64,000 nucleotides of DNA from Diadema setosum (lineage: Eukaryota > Echinodermata > Echinoidea > Diadematoida > Diadematidae): positions 11,816,292-11,880,291 of the forward strand of contig CM067075.1 of the NCBI GenBank assembly GCA_033980235.1. Direction: 5' to 3'. The position numbers and the translations under genes were made by a program. Shown here one piece after another: positions 59,767-64,000 of this stretch. Within the stretch, counting starts at the first letter, position 1; every line of letters starts with the position of its first letter. A model generated the notes under the pieces. The model saw only the letters and a program-made list of their open reading frames with translations, had not been told where the DNA came from and ran no database searches.

Positions 59767-59923
59767 GTTTCATAAAGCTGTTCTTAAAGTTACAATTGAC
59801 TCAAGAAAGACTGGTGATCAGTTCTGATGTGCTATACTTATCAGAATTTCAATAATTCAGCACAAGAACTGATCACCAGTTGTTCTTAAGTCGTTCATAA
59901 CTTTAAGAACAGCTTTATGAAAC
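59767..59923. mobile_element. Short fold-back MITE, GTTTCATAAAGCTGTTCTTA ends
   Basis: GTTTCATAAAGCTGTTCTTA begins the left arm, and the complement at 59898-59923 ends the right arm with 26 matching bases. Inner arms ACTGGTGATCAGTTCT and AGAACTGATCACCAGT also pair. A G homopolymer precedes the left end. Confidence 0.75.
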
Positions 59924-61096
59924 ATACCCCTGGTTGGAAACTCGATTGACCAAAGTTTCAATCTGAATGTTGAGAGTTGGTTCCCTTTTAAATACTTCTC
60001 CACTGGGAAATATGGCGTGGCCAGAGCTCAGCTGATTGCGTAATCCCCTCATTATCATTCATTTGTCACCTGGGGCCCTCTTTGGACTCATCCAAAGGGA
60101 ATCCCCTACCCCCACACTCACCCTATCCCACCCCGCACACCTCATACTATCACCAGCTGCCAACGCATTGACGCGGGACTTCCGACGCTGCCAATTACTG
60201 CCCTTCTCCCCCCATGTACTGCTGCCTCGCGACAAATTAAGTCAGCCCCGCTTTTTGGTGGTAGCCACTTCCACGCAGCGTTCATTAAAAGGACAGCATT
60301 TATCTTCGAGGAAGACGGATCGTTCTAAAGCAAAGCAGCAGGGACAGAAACCGCACTACGTCTGTGAAAAACAAAGTGAAAGTGACTTTATGGCTTCTTG
60401 ACTGTCGTCAACTTTACTATGTTCAGGGGAAAATGTCAAAAAAGAATGTGTATCAACTATAAGAGTGTAAAGTTGATTGAGTTCGTCTTTCCTCATTTAT
60501 TTCAGCACAGAATCCCTAATGATGTCATTCTGTCTACAGAAGGTTGCTTTTCCCCCATACATTTGCTAAGCATACTTTGCAAAATAGAACTTCAAAGAAA
60601 CTCATGCGCATGGATTGGTAAAATTAATGATTCAGAACCACCTCCACAGAATCAGAAATGAGCAATTTCCCTTTTCAGGAAGTAAAAGTTTGTAATTTTT
60701 CACCTTGACTCAGAACCGCATCGCATTTGATAATAATTGAAAAAAATTTGCTTCAAATATTCAAATAACAGAAGTCAATATCTTGGTGTGTTGTTAAATT
60801 TTGCAATCATAAAATTGTAGTTAAGTAATTGGCATGCAAAGTATAAGAGAACTTTCTTATGTATCCTGAAAGACAGTGCATCAACATAACTTCACGAATT
60901 ACGTGCAAATTTTGTTTGCATGTAAAACAAATGATGATTTTTGTGACAAGTGACATTATTTTCATGAAATCATACTGGCTGTCTGCCAAATCAAACAACT
61001 TTGAACATTCACACTATTTTTATCTAAACTTTTATCATATAGTACTTGCCCCTGCTGATATAAGCTGGGTTTTGTTTTGTTTTGTTTTGCAATTTC
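59924..61096. other. Intronic DNA; GC-richer patch, no gene assigned
   Basis: Around 60036-60401 is a 121-codon open frame in a GC-richer patch. It has no recognisable domain and lies in an intron antisense to the GALNT gene, so I do not call it a gene. Confidence 0.4.
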
Positions 61097-61180
61097 CTAT
61101 TGTTGTTGTTGTTGTTGTTGTTGTTGAAGTGGTGGTGGTGGTGGTGGTGGTGGTGGTGGTGTGTGTGTGTGTGTCAGTGT
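61097..61180 (+). repeat. TTG / GGT / GT compound microsatellite
   Basis: (TTG)n runs into (GTG)n and then (GT)n, giving a skewed G/T strand. It creates runs of V or W in spurious reading frames. Confidence 0.85.
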
Positions 61181-61875
61181 GTGTGTGTATTTTCCTTCGA
61201 GGGGGGAGGGGGAGGATATGACTGTTTTGATTTCAGTGATCTTGCACATAGACCCCTTTATCTTTGACTCACAAGATGCTGTAAACCCAGTAGCCTGATT
61301 GTCCAGGGCAAGTGAAACTCACTCTAAGGCACATACAATGAATGGGACTATAGTTCTTTGCAAGAGGCCCTGTCCCTCGTGTTAAAAAATTGTGCATTCA
61401 GATAAAGGGGAGTATTATCTTTTTTGTCATGCCCTACCATGACTAATTTTCTGTTTACATTATCCTGCAGAGATACAAGCAGTATCCTAATAGTATCGCT
61501 ACCATGATCAAACTTCATATGAAATGGCAAATTATATCATAATGGCATAATATCATATCCATCATTCAACAATATGTTCATTAGTATGACAATGTAAAGT
61601 GCTCCTTTAAGTTATGTTTATTTACATGATTGCGGTTTCTACTACTTGTGTTCCATGAAAAAAAGAAAAAAGTCTTGCTGAAAAATTGAAGGTTTCACAT
61701 GAATTACGAGTTGATTCCTCAGATATTGTGGTTATATACACCATTTTCCTTTCCCGTAATATCAGGTTTTAGAGACCTCATTATTTTTTTTTCCTGGGAT
61801 TGGGACTCTGTACATTTGCATTTGCTATCTGTCCACACCCCCACCCCTCCCCCTACCTCAAAACTACTTTCATGG

Positions 61876-62090
61876 CACCTCTACGGCATACTGGGTAAGA
61901 CACTTGACTTTCAATCAGAGTTCAAATCCTGTTGCATGCCTATGTCCTTGGACAAGATGATTTCCCCTACCATGTCTCTCTTGACCCAAGTATAATTATT
62001 AAAGTACACGGCGATGCTAGGTTAATAATGATGGCAGGGCCCTCTGATAGGGCAGTGCCAACACTGAAGAATCCACCCTGGATATTAAAC
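61876..62090 (+). mobile_element. tRNA-derived SINE
   Basis: An A-box-like TACTGGGTAAG (near 61890), AATCAG and the B box AGTTCAAATCC (near 61919) are followed by GTCCTTGGACAAGATGATTT and a body ending near CAACACTGAAGA. The body differs from the 42-kb SINEs, so it is a second family. Confidence 0.55.
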
Positions 62091-62134
62091 AAGATCACAT
62101 TATTTGCATTCCAGCAGCTTGAATGTGAACTCAC

Positions 62135-62342
62135 CTGTCTTCTGCTATGCGGGCCAGCAGCGGCTCCAGCCAGCCCTCCGTCACCTCGCAGTGGGAGTCT
62201 AGGAAGGTAAGCACTTGCCCCTTGGCGACCTTGGCCCCCCTCATGCGGGCGCGGATCAGCCCCGACCGCTCCTTCATCTTCTCCACGTGGATGGAGACGG
62301 GGAGCTTGGCGATGTAGTCCTCCAGGGGCTGGCCGAGATGCT
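62135..62342 (-). CDS. GALNT1: GALNT exon 1 in window: catalytic domain with DxH motif
   Basis: 68 codons plus two split-codon bases at each end. Acceptor CCACAG lies at 62348-62343 (an alternative AG is 2 nt further in) and donor ACAG|GTGAGT. It includes [13 protein letters not shown] and LTFLDSHCE, whose DSH is the DxH motif binding Mn(II) and UDP-GalNAc, and WLEPLLARI. The first split codon shows that at least one coding exon lies upstream; none is seen between 62343 and 64000. Confidence 0.94.
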
Positions 62343-63606
62343 CTGTGGTAGGATGAGGGGGAGGAAGATCACAGGTGATGAATGGAAGTATTATGGTGGT
62401 GCAAAATACTTGCATTGAAGCCTTGTTACTATGGCAACCATTTGGCTGAGTTGAAAGGTTGCAGAATGACAGAACAAGAGTAAATCATGTTCTTCATTCT
62501 GGTTGCACCATCATTCATTGTTTCCCACAGAATCAACTTTTGCTTTCCTTGCTTGGAGTTGTTGTCATTTTTCTTTTTCTTTTTCTTTTTTGCTCATCAG
62601 CAGAAAAAAAAGAAAGAAAGGAAAATTACAGAGCTTGCTCTGTAATACAAAATGACACAAGGACACAGCTATATGGGACCATTACTATTTTGTCCCTTGA
62701 ATAAATACCGTAATGGTTTTTGCTTCCCAGGACTTTCACTTTTGAAAAATGCTCTTCTCATCACTCTGATACCTCTTGCCCCTGGTACATTGTACTTTTT
62801 AATATGCCACATGATGCAAAGTTTTGACACTCTTAAAATATATAATATGATCACACTCTTGTTTCACGGTACACTGTAAATTGTTGAAGTGGATTATACG
62901 TCTTGTCATATGTTTTGAAGCATTGAGTGATACCTTCACTTGAAGTAATGTACACTGTATATTGTGCAGTATACAACTGGGATAAATATTTACACTGCTA
63001 TTGAGACTCTGTTTTTGTTAAAATGATGAAATAAAAATCACAGAGTTCACAAGATTTTGCATCACACGTTCACACCTTTAATAGTGGGAGAAAGAGGTCT
63101 ACACCACAGTATGACAGTTTGTCATTTTCAACCATAAACTCAAAATAATGAAATACACAAATAACATACAAACAGACCCAAGAAACACTGACATCATAAT
63201 AGGTGATCACTGCAAATATGATTTGATGACTATCCATCTGATTTATTTTAATTTCCACTGTTCTAATGCATTGAAACTTGCTTTCTTTGAGCAAGTAAAT
63301 ATTGTCAACTTTCCTACTGCTAGTATCAATGTGCCACTAAAAACAACTTGGAACCTCTCTCATGAAATTCTGTACATGTATGCAGGGTATATGATAGCCA
63401 CCATTTATCAAACGGACCTATTTGGCACTGAGCCACTCTGGATCACCCAAGACATCTCTTGCACACTGATGACAGCTTCTGATGCCAAATGGGTGTCTAT
63501 AGGAACATGTATTTAATTCTGTGGTTCCTGGCTTCAAGTAGTGTATATATACCCATCCGTGCATGTGCAGCCAAACTGCAGTGGATCATCATGCTCTGTA
63601 ATAATT
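62343..63606 (-). other. Upstream GALNT intron, no exon seen
   Basis: AT-rich sequence with a short T/A-rich low-complexity stretch near 62568-62622. No further GALNT exon could be recognised on the minus strand. Confidence 0.55.
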
Positions 63607-63703
63607 CTGGCGAAAAACTGTATTCACGAGTGACACATCAACTCCTCTAAATTCCCATTGTAAAATTATAAGGAGATCACAAGTGGTTAAAGGACAAGTT
63701 ACC

Positions 63704-63755
<52 letters not shown>

Positions 63756-63949
63756 GGTAACTTGTCCTTTAACCACTTGTGATCTCCTTATAATTTTACA
63801 ATGGGAATTTAGAGGAGTTGATGTGTCACTCGTTGATGTGTCACTGGCGAAAAACTGTATTCACGAGTGACACATCAACTCCTCTAAATTCCCATTGTAA
63901 AATTATAAGGAGATCACAAGTGGTTAAAGGACAAGTTACCTTCATATAT

Positions 63950-63986
<37 letters not shown>

Positions 63987-63990
63987 GGAT
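63607..63990. repeat. (TA)n-centred long palindrome with a third repeat arm
   Basis: An arm at about 63625-63710, a (TA)n core, and its inverse at about 63751-63835 form a near-perfect palindrome. The same arm then recurs directly, 237 bp to the right (from 63844), again leading into (TA)n. Outer words include ACGAGTGACACATCAACTCC and inner words AAAGGACAAGTTACCTTCAT. It could be a MITE with (TA)n centre in tandem, or an assembly duplication. Confidence 0.8.
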
Positions 63991-64000
63991 TGAGTGAATG

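Larger units (their letters stand above)
47478..62134 (-). other. GALNT intron (14.7 kb), the largest; repeats only
   Basis: Holds an ACAG-type microsatellite at 47580-47995, a (TA)n at 49031-49056, pogo-like remnant sequence at 49618-49745, fold-back elements at 50247, 57539, 58785 and 59767, the hairpin-ended element 52867-53881, MITE copies at 54168 and 59362, a (TC)n near 57702-57735, TTG/GGT/GT repeats at 61097-61180 and a SINE at 61876. No additional exon or nested gene is recognised. Confidence 0.6.
29280..62342 (-). other. GALNT1: GALNT1/13-type gene, 3' two-thirds (seven exons)
   Basis: Polypeptide N-acetylgalactosaminyltransferase transfers GalNAc from UDP-GalNAc to Ser/Thr in the Golgi, starting mucin-type O-glycans. 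Exons at 62342-62135, 47477-47307, 45332-45215, 42748-42431, 40923-40825, 39630-39499 and 29414-29280 join without a frame break, and all internal borders are GT-AG. Similarity to vertebrate GALNT1 and GALNT13 is continuous from mid-catalytic domain to the C-terminus. This invertebrate gene may predate the GALNT1/GALNT13 split. The cytoplasmic tail, membrane anchor, stem and first part of the catalytic domain are encoded beyond 64000. Introns range from about 1.2 to 14.7 kb and are full of MITEs. Confidence 0.93.

Noticed and set aside
60036..60401. 121-codon plus-strand frame in a GC-richer patch
   Set aside because: It is intronic and antisense to GALNT, with no recognisable domain and no supporting splice or promoter signals.

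Overview
This is a 64-kb piece of animal nuclear DNA. It is AT-rich and intron-rich, and most of it is transposon-derived. A deuterostome marine invertebrate, most likely an echinoderm (sea urchin type), fits best. The reasons are an intact Gmr1-type Ty3/gypsy retrotransposon (a group known mainly from deuterostomes), a fold-back element whose arms are 15-bp tandem repeats as in the sea-urchin TU elements, and dense MITEs and dG/dC homopolymers. The species cannot be named from sequence alone.

Two host genes are recognisable, both on the minus strand. (1) A polypeptide N-acetylgalactosaminyltransferase of the GALNT1/13 type spans about 33 kb (62342 down to 29280). Seven coding exons (208, 171, 118, 318, 99, 132 and 135 bp) join in frame with GT-AG borders. 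They encode about 393 residues: the second half of the catalytic domain and the whole three-repeat lectin domain. The N-terminal exons lie beyond 64000. (2) At 17952-17731 is the first coding exon of a peroxisomal 3-ketoacyl-CoA thiolase (ACAA1-like) with an N-terminal PTS2 signal. Its later exons are not seen and presumably lie left of the window. GALNT acts in the Golgi on mucin-type O-glycosylation and the thiolase in peroxisomal beta-oxidation; nothing here links them functionally.

Layout. 1-462: MITE-like inverted repeat. 602-7334: proposed Helentron/HINE-like element, interrupted by a TU-like fold-back element (2723-7088) that itself carries a hAT-like MITE (4782-5232). 9370-16831: complete 7.45-kb LTR retrotransposon with a single long gag-pol frame, LTRs of equal length with one difference seen, and a 4-bp target duplication; it sits in what should be intron 1 of the thiolase gene, on the same strand. 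17731-18100: thiolase exon 1 and a possible TATA box. 18100-29279: intergenic DNA and GALNT 3' flank with several fold-back elements. 29280-62342: GALNT exons separated by repeat-filled introns. 62343-64000: upstream GALNT intron ending in a (TA)n palindrome.

The strongest unexplained signal is a recurring repeat architecture at about 0.6-7.3, 30.7-31.7 and 52.9-53.9 kb: a small 5' hairpin, then a subterminal motif, a body with tandem repeats and/or TGACCTTTGACC motifs, and a 3' hairpin built from the inverse of the subterminal motif. No bacterial-type operon, CRISPR array or rRNA gene was seen.
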